Source: Herbaspirillum sp. 3R11
Lineage (GTDB): Bacteria; Pseudomonadota; Gammaproteobacteria; Burkholderiales; Burkholderiaceae_D
Reading direction: 5' to 3'
Assembly (NCBI RefSeq): GCF_004563925.1
Contig: NZ_SPNJ01000006.1
Coordinates: 248,001-312,000 of the forward strand
Length of the DNA stretch: 64,000 nt
Under the pieces are notes generated by a model, which was not told where the DNA came from, did no database searches, and saw only the letters and a program-made list of their open reading frames with translations. Position numbers and translations under genes: made by a program. Positions 46,442-54,909 of the stretch are shown here, piece by piece (the first letter of the stretch is position 1; the number at the start of each line of letters is the position of its first letter).

Positions 46442-46506
46442 TCCGATCTCCTGCTTATGGTCATAAGCAGAATTGTGTTCTAAACGTGGGTCAATTCTCG
46501 GTGCAA
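46079..46506 (-). mobile_element. short IS21-type element, copy C (428 bp)
   Basis: Inverted near-copy of the element at 43708-44136. Its outer end reads (minus strand) TTGCACCGAGAATTGACCC and its inner end GGGTCAATTCCGCGAGCAAA. Length and end points agree with copy A to within a base or two. With copy B, in the same orientation, it brackets the 2-TM/Csx15-like unit. Confidence 0.65.
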
Positions 46507-46519
46507 TTTATGTGGCAAA

Positions 46520-46544
46520 TGGAGTGAACCCCTCGGGCTGGACC
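46520..46544 (+). repeat. orphan left end of the IS3-family element
   Basis: The 25 bases repeat the left terminus of the IS3 element at 42415 (TGGAGTGAACCCCTCGGG then CTGGACC). No orfA or orfB follows, so only the end remains. It lies 13 bp beyond IS21-type copy C, as the intact IS3 element lies beside copy A. Confidence 0.8.
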
Positions 46545-46630
46545 AAGACCATCGGCCATCGCTCGATGGCCGGTGCTGGCCGGTTGCGGAATTTCAGCGG
46601 GAATGGTTCTATCCCCTTGGTCTGAAAGAC

Positions 46631-46903
46631 CTATATCGTTCGAGGCAGCATTGCGATAGCCAAGTCAAAAACTCGCGTAGCTGTGCTTTCGTCTGGATAG
46701 AGCGCATGCCGAATTGCTTCCAACTGATTCCGAAAATCGGAAAGAAGCTCCTCAGGGACTTCGCCAACCGTAATGCAAAAATGATTGCAGGCCTTCACAA
46801 CTGTTTCGCGCACTTTGTCGTCGACCTGGTCTCCTTCTTCAGCAACGATCGCGTACGTTTGGATGAGCGCAACAAATCGCCGCACAATTGAAACGTCTGA
46901 CAT
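46631..46903 (-). CDS. small protein of unknown function
   Basis: 90-aa acidic, mostly helical protein (VRRFVALIQTYAIVAEEGDQ, RETVVKACNHFCITVGEVPEELL, FRNQLEAIRHALYPDES). GGGAG lies seven bases before the ATG at 46903; a GTG 15 bases upstream is less likely. No signal or membrane segment, and no family recognised. It lies in a cluster of small genes around the orphan cheY. Confidence 0.6.
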   Translation of the reverse strand: MSDVSIVRRFVALIQTYAIVAEEGDQVDDKVRETVVKACNHFCITVGEVPEELLSDFRNQLEAIRHALYPDESTATRVFDLAIAMLPRTI

Positions 46904-47345
46904 CCCGTGTTCTCCCACACAATGACTTTAATTTTGAACTCATTATAAAGAACAAGAAAAATCAGAGGATACCGATAGGAATTTACAGATTTAGGATACG
47001 TCGGCGTCCGGCGAAATCACAGTGCCGAGAGGTGGTATTGCCGGCTGAAAACGCGCGAAATAGCCCAGAATTGCGCGCCTGATCGCTAGTTCATTTGGAT
47101 TCGTACTCGGCTATCGTTGACTCAGCTGTTCCCCAACAGCCGGCCATCCCCTCATGGCCAAGCCCCTAGACTTCTTCCCAATCGGAGGTCTGGGGGCTTT
47201 CTCATTGTGGACTCAGACTGCTGTGGATTCACTGAGATCGAGGATGAAAATCGCCATCCCGCAGCTAGCGAAAACGCTCCGTCGATGTCAGACGATATGA
47301 ATCAAATGCTTTGCCGAACGCTAGTTCCTTGCGACTTGGATCGGC
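46904..47345. other. non-coding stretch in the small-gene cluster
   Basis: About 440 bp between divergent-side and next minus-strand genes. Apart from a terminator-like hairpin at 47160-47200 nothing convincing was seen; short open frames here have no ribosome-binding site or protein-like composition. Confidence 0.4.
47160..47200 (+). terminator. terminator-like hairpin
   Basis: AAGCCCCTAGACTTC and GGAGGTCTGGGGGCTT pair with few mismatches around a loop of about nine bases, followed by TTTCTC. It has the form of a plus-strand intrinsic terminator, but no plus-strand gene ends here, so it may be left from a lost gene. Confidence 0.5.
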
Positions 47346-47558
47346 TTACTGCTCGATCGGTGGCATTTTATCGATCCATTTTTTTGCGGCTTCGATACCA
47401 AGACGAAGAACATCTTCCTTGTAGCTCATAGGGCTCCGTTTGGCGGTAGGACGCCAGCAGTTATCTATTGAAATTCGGTAAAGCCATTTTCCTGTTTGAG
47501 GCTGTACTAGCTGAATGAGGACTTTCCTGTCTTTGTAGTTAAATTCTTCTTGCTCCAT
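47346..47558 (-). CDS. small protein, paralogue of the 48.7-kb protein
   Basis: 70-aa protein (EEFNYKDRKVLIQLVQPQTG, KWLYRISIDN, PMSYKEDVLRLGIEAAKKWID). It aligns over its whole length with the product at 48725-48949 (EEFEYKGQQVKIQMVQPLTG, WLWQTDIN, PIKYRQDALQYAVMEAKESID). GGGAGG precedes the ATG closely. Function unknown; the two copies face opposite directions around cheY. Confidence 0.65.
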   Translation of the reverse strand: MEQEEFNYKDRKVLIQLVQPQTGKWLYRISIDNCWRPTAKRSPMSYKEDVLRLGIEAAKKWIDKMPPIEQ

Positions 47559-47740
47559 ATGCCTCCCATTCTTAGAAGTCAGATATCTCTTTCACTAAAT
47601 GCCGACTAGTCGGTCCTCCAATTGAACCGAACGTTGGGCGGATAGATAGCGAACTCTATCGTACGTATCCGAGCAGCAGGCCGTTAGTCGGAGTTTCTCC
47701 GCAAGATAACGGAACGTGATTGCTTTGCTAGGTAGGAGAG

Positions 47741-48145
47741 TTACGAGGCCAATTGAGCACGACGTGCGGCGATCTTCTCAATCTTGTCGTTCAATGTCGA
47801 AGCGTTGAAGGGCTTGACGATATAGCCATCCGCGCCTGATTCCGCTGCCATGACGATATTCTCTTTCTTGGCTTCGGCAGTAATCATCAGAACGGGCAAA
47901 TTCGCAAACTTTGGAGTACCGCGAATTTTCTTGAGTAGCGTGAGGCCATCCATGACGGGCATGTTCCAATCCGTGATGACAAACGACACGGGGACCGAAC
48001 CTGACTCCAGGAGCTTCCAAGCACTGGATCCATCATCCGCGTCAGTCATCTTGGTGTACTCAAGTTCCTTGAGTAGGCCCATTACAATTCGGCGCATCGT
48101 CGAAAAATCATCGACGACTAGGAAGTGTTGGTCAGTCTTAGGCAT
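47741..48145 (-). CDS. cheY: CheY-like chemotaxis response regulator (orphan)
   Basis: 134-aa single receiver domain very close to enterobacterial CheY ([30 protein letters not shown]). Key residues are all present: Asp12/Asp13, phospho-acceptor Asp59 in VITDWNMP, Thr89 and Lys111 in YIVKPF. GGGGGAAAG precedes the ATG. No other chemotaxis gene is near, so it must act on a host pathway or with an unknown partner. It is unusual cargo for a mobile element. Confidence 0.9.
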   Translation of the reverse strand: MPKTDQHFLVVDDFSTMRRIVMGLLKELEYTKMTDADDGSSAWKLLESGSVPVSFVITDWNMPVMDGLTLLKKIRGTPKFANLPVLMITAEAKKENIVMAAESGADGYIVKPFNASTLNDKIEKIAARRAQLAS

Positions 48146-48476
48146 CTTCTTTCCCCCAAGTATTGTCGCAGCCCCAGCTGAGCCTTGCTGTGTCTAATTT
48201 AACCGAAAAAGAAGCGCGCCGTAGAGGAAAAAATTATTTTCCCTGTGGAAATTAGAATCAAAAAAATGCGGAACGCTTATCCACTGAGCAGCCGCAAATT
48301 GCGCTTCAAGTTAGCTATAGATTTCCATGTTCAACAGCAGCTTGGGCCGTCTCGCAACTCCTGGATACACGTCTAACGTAATAAATAAAAGAGAATTGCG
48401 TCGTCTGGCAATTACATGCAACTATTCCTCTTGTATTGGCGTGACGACAGCCACTTCTTGATATGGAGGCCGAGGA
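48146..48476. other. intergenic region between cheY and a divergent small gene
   Basis: 331 bp without a gene, visibly A+T rich near 48.2 kb. It holds divergent promoters for cheY and the gene at 48477. No clear operator was seen. Confidence 0.4.
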
Positions 48477-48707
48477 ATGACTAACCTTGAATGGGATAAG
48501 GTGCGAGGGGAAATTACCGGTTTAAAAGCCGTTCTTTACTCGCTCTGTGCAATACAGACGACAGAACAATCGCAACAGTTTCATGCGGTTTTGCAGATGC
48601 AGCTTGATACGATTGAAGCTACTCTTGTTCCGTCGGCAGATGCCACTGTCTTTATGGAAAAAACTGTTGAAGTAATCAAAGGATTCATACAACTGAAAAA
48701 GACCTAA
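48477..48707 (+). CDS. small helical protein of unknown function
   Basis: 76-aa protein (WDKVRGEITGLKAVLYSLCA, FHAVLQMQLDTIEATLVPSA, FMEKTVEVIKGFIQLKK), probably all alpha-helical and soluble. GAGG occurs ahead of the ATG. It lies 17 bp before the next small gene, so both are probably co-transcribed. No family recognised. Confidence 0.6.
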   Translation: MTNLEWDKVRGEITGLKAVLYSLCAIQTTEQSQQFHAVLQMQLDTIEATLVPSADATVFMEKTVEVIKGFIQLKKT

Positions 48708-48724
48708 CCCCTAGGAGGGTGATC

Positions 48725-48949
48725 ATGTCAGACGAAGAATTCGAATACAAAGGTCAGCAAGTCAAAATCCAAATGGTTCAGCCACTGACAGGAGGATGGC
48801 TGTGGCAGACCGATATTAATCGGATTCGTCTGGAGTCAGCGCGGCATGCACCCATCAAATATCGACAGGATGCCCTTCAATATGCCGTCATGGAGGCAAA
48901 GGAATCCATCGATATCAAAAGCGACGGCAAACCTAGTTCCTTTAGATAA
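48725..48949 (+). CDS. small protein, paralogue of the 47.3-kb protein
   Basis: 74-aa protein, start ATG at 48725 with AGGAGGGT ahead of it. It shares EEFxY(K), VQPxTG, WLW or WLY and an (E)AxxxID ending with the product at 47346-47558. The pattern of short strands then a C-terminal helix suggests a small alpha/beta domain. Unknown function. Confidence 0.65.
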   Translation: MSDEEFEYKGQQVKIQMVQPLTGGWLWQTDINRIRLESARHAPIKYRQDALQYAVMEAKESIDIKSDGKPSSFR

Positions 48950-49039
48950 CAGTCCCACTTTGATACAGAGAAATAGAGGTGTTTTTTTTCGCGGTTGATG
49001 GCGCCGGCATACTTTGGCATAGACATGTGAGGTTCCCAA

Positions 49040-49435
49040 ATGAGTGATACCAAAAACAGTGCCCCGACCGAATCAGCGACCTCCTGGGAAAGAAAAGCAA
49101 CAACGATCAAATACGTTCTCCAACTGGCATTTGGCTCCTATACGCATATTCGGACAAGTAGTGACAGGTCTGTCGTGCCCGACCGGAAGGCCGTTACTAA
49201 CGCCGTATTGACGGCCCTGTTGGATATTGATCTGACGTCTTCAGAAATTACAGAATTGTATGCGCTCTTCTCGCTAGCTCAATTAACGGTAATCCGGGAG
49301 AACGCCATCATAGATAATCTTTCTGCATTGCTTGATCTGGCATCGGAGTTACAAAACGATGAGCGAACCGAATTTTTGGAGAAGTTCACTGTACTCAACG
49401 CTCAAGCGAAGGCTCGGGAGAGCGCCGCGGTTTAG
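49040..49435 (+). CDS. small helical protein of unknown function
   Basis: 131-aa protein, mostly helical (VTNAVLTALLDIDLTSSEI, LYALFSLAQLTVIRENAIID, LLDLASELQNDERTEFLEKF). ATG with AGGTT upstream; a good intrinsic terminator follows at 49497. No membrane segment, no recognised family. Confidence 0.6.
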   Translation: MSDTKNSAPTESATSWERKATTIKYVLQLAFGSYTHIRTSSDRSVVPDRKAVTNAVLTALLDIDLTSSEITELYALFSLAQLTVIRENAIIDNLSALLDLASELQNDERTEFLEKFTVLNAQAKARESAAV

Positions 49436-50060
49436 GCAGATGGCGGGAACGTGCCGATCGAAAGTCAGAGAACGGCCAGAAGCCGACATTCCTGTCAAAA
49501 AAAGCTTGCTTGAGCGAGCTTTTTTCATATATGGCCCTCCTGATTACAAGTCCCGGCCAGATTCAGAGTCAATCAATGACTTAGTTCGTTTTTTGCTCCG
49601 CAATTCGTAAAAAAACACCTGCATGAACTCCACGCTGGGCTAATTATTTGCGGAGCAAGAAATTGAGCGCACCAAATTGCGAGCGCTCTTGTCGAAAATA
49701 AGCGCGACGCATAGAGCAATTGGATTGTCAGGGCCTTTCAACCACGCTGCCAAATCTCTGCATCCGGTGTCGTAGCACTGTTTGCGGTGCCGAAATTAAT
49801 TTCTTGCTGGACCAGGGGACCAACTTGATCTGGTTTGAGCGTCCAGCTCAGACCGAATTCAGTATCCAAGATCTACTGTCGCCTGCAACTGCAGACAAAG
49901 GAGCGTCATAAAGCCGCCAGCGGAGATTTCGCTCTGTTGTTCTGCAAATTTACCAACTTAAGTGTAAGTTCTTTGTGAATTGTTTTGCTGCTAATATCGT
50001 CCGGTATTCGATAAGCATTGGAGCAAGATATTTTCAATCACAAAGATAATACGCAGGGGG
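49436..50060. other. 625-bp stretch without a convincing gene
   Basis: It contains an intrinsic terminator near its start and presumably the promoter of the metallo-beta-lactamase operon near its end. A 63-codon frame at 49720-49911 (EINFLLDQGTNLIWFERP) reads protein-like in part but has no ribosome-binding site; it could be a fragment of a lost gene. Confidence 0.35.
49497..49526 (+). terminator. intrinsic terminator
   Basis: AAAAAAGCTTGC and GCGAGCTTTTTT form a stem with one mismatch around a TTGA loop, ending in a run of T. It lies about 60 bases after the stop of the gene at 49040-49435. Confidence 0.8.
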
Positions 50061-51167
50061 ATGTTCGTGCAAAACAACGAGGGATTCGAGGTAGATTTTT
50101 TAGCGGTCGGCAATGGTCAGAGAAGCGGGGATGCCATTGCAATTCGATTCGGTAGCGTCGATAACTATCGCGTTCTAGTCTACGATGGGGGAACCAAAGA
50201 GGCTGGCACTCAACTAGTTGCCCACATAAGAAAGTACTATGAAACTAATCGCGTTGACTATGTTGTAAATTCTCATCCCGATGGTGATCATGCCTCAGGT
50301 CTTTCGGTAGTTCTGGAAGAACTCGAGGTGGGTGAACTATGGATGCATCAGCCTTGGAACTACTCCGAAGATATTCGCCATCACTTTCGGGACGGTCGCA
50401 TCACAGATGAAAGTTTGGCAAAGCGCCTCCAAGAAAAAATGGGTGCGGCCTTCAAATTAGAGAAGTTAGCCGAAGAAAAAGGTATTTCGATAAAAGAGCC
50501 TTTTGCGGGTGAGATTATTGGCGGCATCTTTCAAATTCTTTCGCCCAGTAAAACTTGGTATAGAGATGAACTGATTAAAGAATTTGCTAAATCTCCAGAA
50601 TTAAAAGAAGCCGTTGCTATTGAAGGATTTGGCACTTTTGTTAGGGGAGTTTTAGATAAGGTAGCCAATTTCATAGAAGAACATTGGGATGTCGAAACCC
50701 TTCGCGACGATGTAGAAACCAGTGCTGAAAACGAAAGTAGCGTGATTCTTTTTGGAAAAATTTCTAATAAAGGAATTTTACTGACCGGGGATGCCGGTGT
50801 CCGAGCATTGCATGCTGCAGCAGATCAATCAATTCGATTGGGAATTGATTTGCCGAATCAAGTCACCATTGTTCAGATTCCTCATCATGGAAGCCGAAAC
50901 AACGTTTCAACGGGGACTATGAATCGCGTATTTGGGCAGCCAACGCCCAAAGGAACTACTCTCGAGAAAACAGCTATCGCGTCTGCTGCAAAAGAATCAG
51001 AGACACATCCTAGGCGTGTAGTAAAGAACGCTTTCTTGCGACGAGGTTACAAGGTCTTAGTAACTAAGGGGCAGTCGAAAAGACATCCCGTAAACATGCC
51101 TGATCGACCTGGGTGGGTTGCGGTAACCTATGAGTCATTCTCTTCGGAGGTTGAAGCATGGGATTAG
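50061..51167 (+). CDS. ComEC-like metallo-beta-lactamase-fold protein 2
   Basis: 368-aa soluble protein with a full MBL set: NSHPDGDHASG (HxDxDH), LLTGDAG, and IPHHGSRNN with a further His later. N-terminal text VDFLAVGNGQRSGDAIAIRFG is the stand-alone ComEC-like pattern. A central insert of about 100 helical residues separates the motifs. The ATG at 50061 sits directly against GGGGG, so the GTG at 50067 may be the true start. It overlaps the following membrane-protein gene by 10 bp, which suggests that they work together. Confidence 0.8.
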   Translation: MFVQNNEGFEVDFLAVGNGQRSGDAIAIRFGSVDNYRVLVYDGGTKEAGTQLVAHIRKYYETNRVDYVVNSHPDGDHASGLSVVLEELEVGELWMHQPWNYSEDIRHHFRDGRITDESLAKRLQEKMGAAFKLEKLAEEKGISIKEPFAGEIIGGIFQILSPSKTWYRDELIKEFAKSPELKEAVAIEGFGTFVRGVLDKVANFIEEHWDVETLRDDVETSAENESSVILFGKISNKGILLTGDAGVRALHAAADQSIRLGIDLPNQVTIVQIPHHGSRNNVSTGTMNRVFGQPTPKGTTLEKTAIASAAKESETHPRRVVKNAFLRRGYKVLVTKGQSKRHPVNMPDRPGWVAVTYESFSSEVEAWD

Positions 51168-51919
51168 ACATGCTTATAAAAGCCCTTGATCCTTACGAGA
51201 GAAAGGCGCGTCTCTATCCAGTATTTATTGCACTCATACCTGTCATCGCGATTGTATTTTGTCTCTATGGTATTGAAAGAAAGTTCGATGCGGCCTTAAT
51301 GTCATTGTTGGCATCTCTGGGTATTTTCTATTTACTAAGTAGTGTGGGCCGAGAATTCGGTAAACGTCTAGAGGGTGAGCTCTTTAAAAAATGGGGGGGT
51401 ATTCCCACAACCCAGTTGCTGCGGCATCGCGATTCGAAAATCGATAGTTTTTCGAAGGCTAGATATCACACATTTCTTTCTGAACATTTAAAAATCAATA
51501 TGCCTTCTATAGCGGACGAGGAGGCAGATCCAACAGCAGCTGACCATATCTATTCTGGATGCATATCGTGGCTTAAGGAAAAAACACGCGACAAGAAGAA
51601 ATTCAAAATGTTGTCCGACGAAAATGTAACCTATGGCTTCAGGCGTAACGCCCTTGGATTAAAGCCGTTGGCCCTAGTGATACTCATATTTTCTTTTTTT
51701 TGGATACTATTCTCAGCGCATATTCTTTCATTGAGCGGTGGTTCTTATCTTGCTTTACTAAATATAGATCGGGCTCCACTTAGCGCGCTTCTTATTACTT
51801 TGGTGATGTTTTTAGTATGGGTTTTCTTCTTTACACAAAAATCAGTACATACGGCAGCTTTTACGTACGCGCAACAATTGATTCGCGCATGCGAGGTATT
51901 ACCCAAAAAAAGGTCGTAA
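51158..51919 (+). CDS. four-TM protein paired with the MBL protein
   Basis: 253-aa membrane protein: two helices near residues 20-65 (PVFIALIPVIAIVFCLYGI, LMSLLASLGIFYLLSSVG), a cytoplasmic domain of about 100 residues, and two helices near 170-225 (LALVILIFSFFWILFSAHI, LSALLITLVMFLVWVFFF). No family recognised. The overlap with the MBL gene implies a two-gene unit with enzyme or sensor plus membrane component, as seen in several defence systems; function is inferred only. Confidence 0.68.
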   Translation: MGLDMLIKALDPYERKARLYPVFIALIPVIAIVFCLYGIERKFDAALMSLLASLGIFYLLSSVGREFGKRLEGELFKKWGGIPTTQLLRHRDSKIDSFSKARYHTFLSEHLKINMPSIADEEADPTAADHIYSGCISWLKEKTRDKKKFKMLSDENVTYGFRRNALGLKPLALVILIFSFFWILFSAHILSLSGGSYLALLNIDRAPLSALLITLVMFLVWVFFFTQKSVHTAAFTYAQQLIRACEVLPKKRS

Positions 51920-52104
51920 AGATATGGCACGTATCGAATTCGGTTTCGTATCTAGAAAGACTAAGTGAAACGACGAGTCTTGTTGATCAATGTCTGCACA
52001 GGTTGTAGAGAGTCGATGCAGATGCTACCGAACCTCAATCGATTGTTAGACGTCGCCTTAGACGCTACGATGGCCCTTCCCTAATAACAAAGACACGGGA
52101 AAAA

Positions 52105-53004
52105 ATGGATATTCCGCTTTCTTTAGCATTCCTAACTACTTTTATTCTCATATTGATTCTCGGGATAATCGCTAGAATTCTCTTGGAGATTCTGAAATTT
52201 GTTGGAAGTCGAATTGACTGGAGCGGATCAAAGATCGCGAACGCTAGTTCCCCATCTAGTTCATTTAAGCTGTCGCTAAGAATCCTCAATCACTACTTCC
52301 CATCAATTTGCCACCCACTGATTCTTGATATCGGGGGGACTCCAACCGGATTTAGAAGCAAGATTTGGGATGCTCTGCATCCTGGTCTTGTTGCAGTAAA
52401 CCCCGCACGAAAATCGCACGCAAAATATAAAGACATCACACAAGTCCCGCTTGTCTTGCAAGCAGATTTAATTATGATATTTGGGGTTTTAAGGCATCTA
52501 CCTCCAGCCAAATTGCATGAGATGTTTGAGCGCTCTGCGTTGCTGTTGAAAGACGATGGAACGCTTCTAGTTGCCGAACCAGACCCCATTTCTCCATTAG
52601 CGTTGCTGGAAGTGTTGGGTTTTCGTTTGGGGAAGAAGGCAGCGTACGCCTATTCAGCGACAGAGATAAAAAAGGCGTTAAAGAATGCCAACTTTAACTC
52701 TACTCTTCCACGATTGGAATTCTCTCAGCCGCTCAATGTACAGCCCTACAATATCTTTGAAGCCAAACATTTTGTCGGTAAAACACACGAGAAGTCCATC
52801 GATGGTGTGTGGGGCAGGCGAGCGCTTCGATTTCTTATTCAGTCATTCATTTTGACTACATTCGCTGGGGGCGCATCATATATAGCCGCCGTCGACGCGG
52901 GCTATGGAACATCTACTGCACTTCTTTGCTCTTGTTATGGGGTGACGGCGGCGGTAATGATGTTTGTATGCGTAGAGCAATTATGGAAGCATTGGTTTGC
53001 GTAG
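52105..53004 (+). CDS. membrane-anchored methyltransferase-like protein
   Basis: 299-aa protein with an N-terminal membrane helix (LAFLTTFILILILGIIARIL), a central SAM-methyltransferase-type domain (LILDIGGTPTGF as motif I, LQADLIMIFGVLRHLPPAKL, LLKDDGTLLVAEPDP) and two C-terminal membrane helices. Motif I keeps Asp-x-Gly-Gly but the acidic residue after strand 2 is not evident, so catalysis is doubtful. It stands alone, 172 bp before the VPA1262-like genes. Substrate unknown. Confidence 0.65.
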   Translation: MDIPLSLAFLTTFILILILGIIARILLEILKFVGSRIDWSGSKIANASSPSSSFKLSLRILNHYFPSICHPLILDIGGTPTGFRSKIWDALHPGLVAVNPARKSHAKYKDITQVPLVLQADLIMIFGVLRHLPPAKLHEMFERSALLLKDDGTLLVAEPDPISPLALLEVLGFRLGKKAAYAYSATEIKKALKNANFNSTLPRLEFSQPLNVQPYNIFEAKHFVGKTHEKSIDGVWGRRALRFLIQSFILTTFAGGASYIAAVDAGYGTSTALLCSCYGVTAAVMMFVCVEQLWKHWFA

Positions 53005-53175
53005 ACTGACTAATCATAGAAAAACCGATTTAATCAATACAGATCATTGATCGTCGATGAATGTTTCTGAGCGCAGTACCGGGGAACTAAAGATGTGAAG
53101 AATTTGTGGCGGGGCACCCTCAAGCACTAAAAATACCGAATGAGCTATTGACCCTCCTAGTAGTCAAAGGAAAAA

Positions 53176-54909
53176 ATGAATTGGAGTATCGTCCAACATG
53201 TAGTACATCTCCAAAAACTGCTCGCTCCTGATTTAATAGGGAACTACAGCAGCTTTGAAGTAACGGAGATCGTCGGATTCAACAGCGGTGCGCCTAAGCA
53301 AGCTGTGAATTTTCTAAGTTTGTTAGTAGCTGAACCAGGGGAATCGCCAGATTCTCAGGCTACAGCAAAGCCAGAGTTTCTCAATGGAAGAAAAGCAATT
53401 GAGTTACGAGGTATCCCATGGAAATTTGGCATTGTTCGCTATCGACTTTCTATTTCGCAGATTGTTAATTCTTTGCAGCAGTTAGATGCGACAGGTGAAT
53501 GGAAGCTAACAACGTCTCCGCTTAAAGTCGGAAACCTCATCGCTGTGCCGCCACAATTTGTTCCTTCTGACTCGGTTCATTCACATCCTTGGAATGGGGT
53601 GCTGAAAAATAATTTCTGGAATGGATCCCACGTTCTTGAGCTCTACGACTCCGCCAAGATGGACGTGAAGTTTCTCTGGGAAGAGCCAAAGCTCCTGAAA
53701 GAGCTTGCTGCACGCATTTTGGAACATGCACGGATCGGGATTGATGGTCTATCGGATCGGCTGGGCAACGTCGTAATTCAATTACCTGTCACTGTCGTGA
53801 CAACAAAGGTTTCCAGTTCATCGAGTGGTGATTTTTCCGTCCATCCGCATTGGCAACCAGGGAGCGTGGCTCGGAAGTTGCGCGTCTCCTGCGAGAAATA
53901 TGAAGACTCAACGATTGAGGGCTTCGGTTCGAAAGATACCAATAACACGTCAGTGACATTTCCGATATCGTCTCCAGGAGGCGGTGCTCGCTATATCCTT
54001 TGGGATGACCCTAACGAAGTAGTGGTTGGCGCTTCGGGGGAGACCTTGTTCATTACTAGTATTGCCTTGAACATGCACCTAGTTGGTTCGGCAGCAGCAA
54101 ATAGGGAGTTCACTCTGCCTGCTGCGGATGGTACGTCAAAACCTATTAGCATTCCTTTGTTAGACAAGGTGGCGGCACCAAACATTATCGGTACACCTCA
54201 TTCAAAGCCAAACGAGCCGTGGAGAACAAAGCGAGTATTTAGGGATAGTTTGCATAAGCTTCGAGAACGAAAAGAATTTGTTCAATACGGAGGTTTGTCA
54301 GGAGCTGGTTCAGACGAAGCGTTTGAAGACATACATTGGCTACTTCGCCAGCATGGCAATGTCGGAGCTTGGCTCTGGGATCCGTTTCTTGATGCGAAAG
54401 ATATTCTCTATACGCTTTTCTATTGTCCGCACGCTGGAGCAGATCTAAGGGCCCTCACTGCAGGAGCGGAGCCTCCCGTTGCCAGAAATAATAGGCCGCC
54501 CTATTCTAATGCGGGAATTCTGTGTCAAAAGGTTGAGCATTGGTTTCGCACACATAGATTTTCTCGGTGGATGGGAATGCAGCCATTGAAAGCGACTTCT
54601 TCCGCACAATCGTGGAGGGAAAAGCAGCAGGATACTTTCCAACGTGCGCAAGGCAATGGTCTAGGCCTGAATTTAGAGTTTCGAATTCGAGAGGGGCATG
54701 CAGGTTGGCAGTTTCATGACAGATTTTTGATCTTTCCTAGCGAAAGTGGCGGTGCGACTGCCTGGTCTTTGGGGACTTCAGTTAATAGTTTTGGGCAAAA
54801 GCATCACATTCTTCAGAAGGTCTCAGACGGAGAGCTGATACGGCAGGCCTTTTTAGATCTGTGGAACGAACTTAATAGCGATGACTATTTGGTCTGGAAA
54901 ACTCCATGA
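53176..54909 (+). CDS. VPA1262-like protein with C-terminal PLD-like box
   Basis: 577-aa soluble protein. The N-terminal half resembles proteins annotated as VPA1262 family. The C-terminal half looks phospholipase-D-like: VGAWLWDPFLDAKDILYTLF, then GWQFHDRFLIFPSESGG and AWSLGTSVNSFGQKHHILQKV. The His-Asp-Arg box replaces HxK, a variant common in PLD-like conflict proteins. It overlaps the next gene by 4 bp (ATGA). Predicted to be a nuclease-type effector or its sensor; family match is from memory. Confidence 0.6.
   Translation: MNWSIVQHVVHLQKLLAPDLIGNYSSFEVTEIVGFNSGAPKQAVNFLSLLVAEPGESPDSQATAKPEFLNGRKAIELRGIPWKFGIVRYRLSISQIVNSLQQLDATGEWKLTTSPLKVGNLIAVPPQFVPSDSVHSHPWNGVLKNNFWNGSHVLELYDSAKMDVKFLWEEPKLLKELAARILEHARIGIDGLSDRLGNVVIQLPVTVVTTKVSSSSSGDFSVHPHWQPGSVARKLRVSCEKYEDSTIEGFGSKDTNNTSVTFPISSPGGGARYILWDDPNEVVVGASGETLFITSIALNMHLVGSAAANREFTLPAADGTSKPISIPLLDKVAAPNIIGTPHSKPNEPWRTKRVFRDSLHKLRERKEFVQYGGLSGAGSDEAFEDIHWLLRQHGNVGAWLWDPFLDAKDILYTLFYCPHAGADLRALTAGAEPPVARNNRPPYSNAGILCQKVEHWFRTHRFSRWMGMQPLKATSSAQSWREKQQDTFQRAQGNGLGLNLEFRIREGHAGWQFHDRFLIFPSESGGATAWSLGTSVNSFGQKHHILQKVSDGELIRQAFLDLWNELNSDDYLVWKTP

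Noticed and set aside
47117-47431. 104-codon plus-strand frame
   Set aside because: It runs through a terminator-like hairpin and overlaps the better-supported minus-strand small gene; composition is not protein-like.
49720-49911. 63-codon plus-strand frame before the MBL gene
   Set aside because: No ribosome-binding site and no family; it may be a gene fragment but cannot be supported as a gene.
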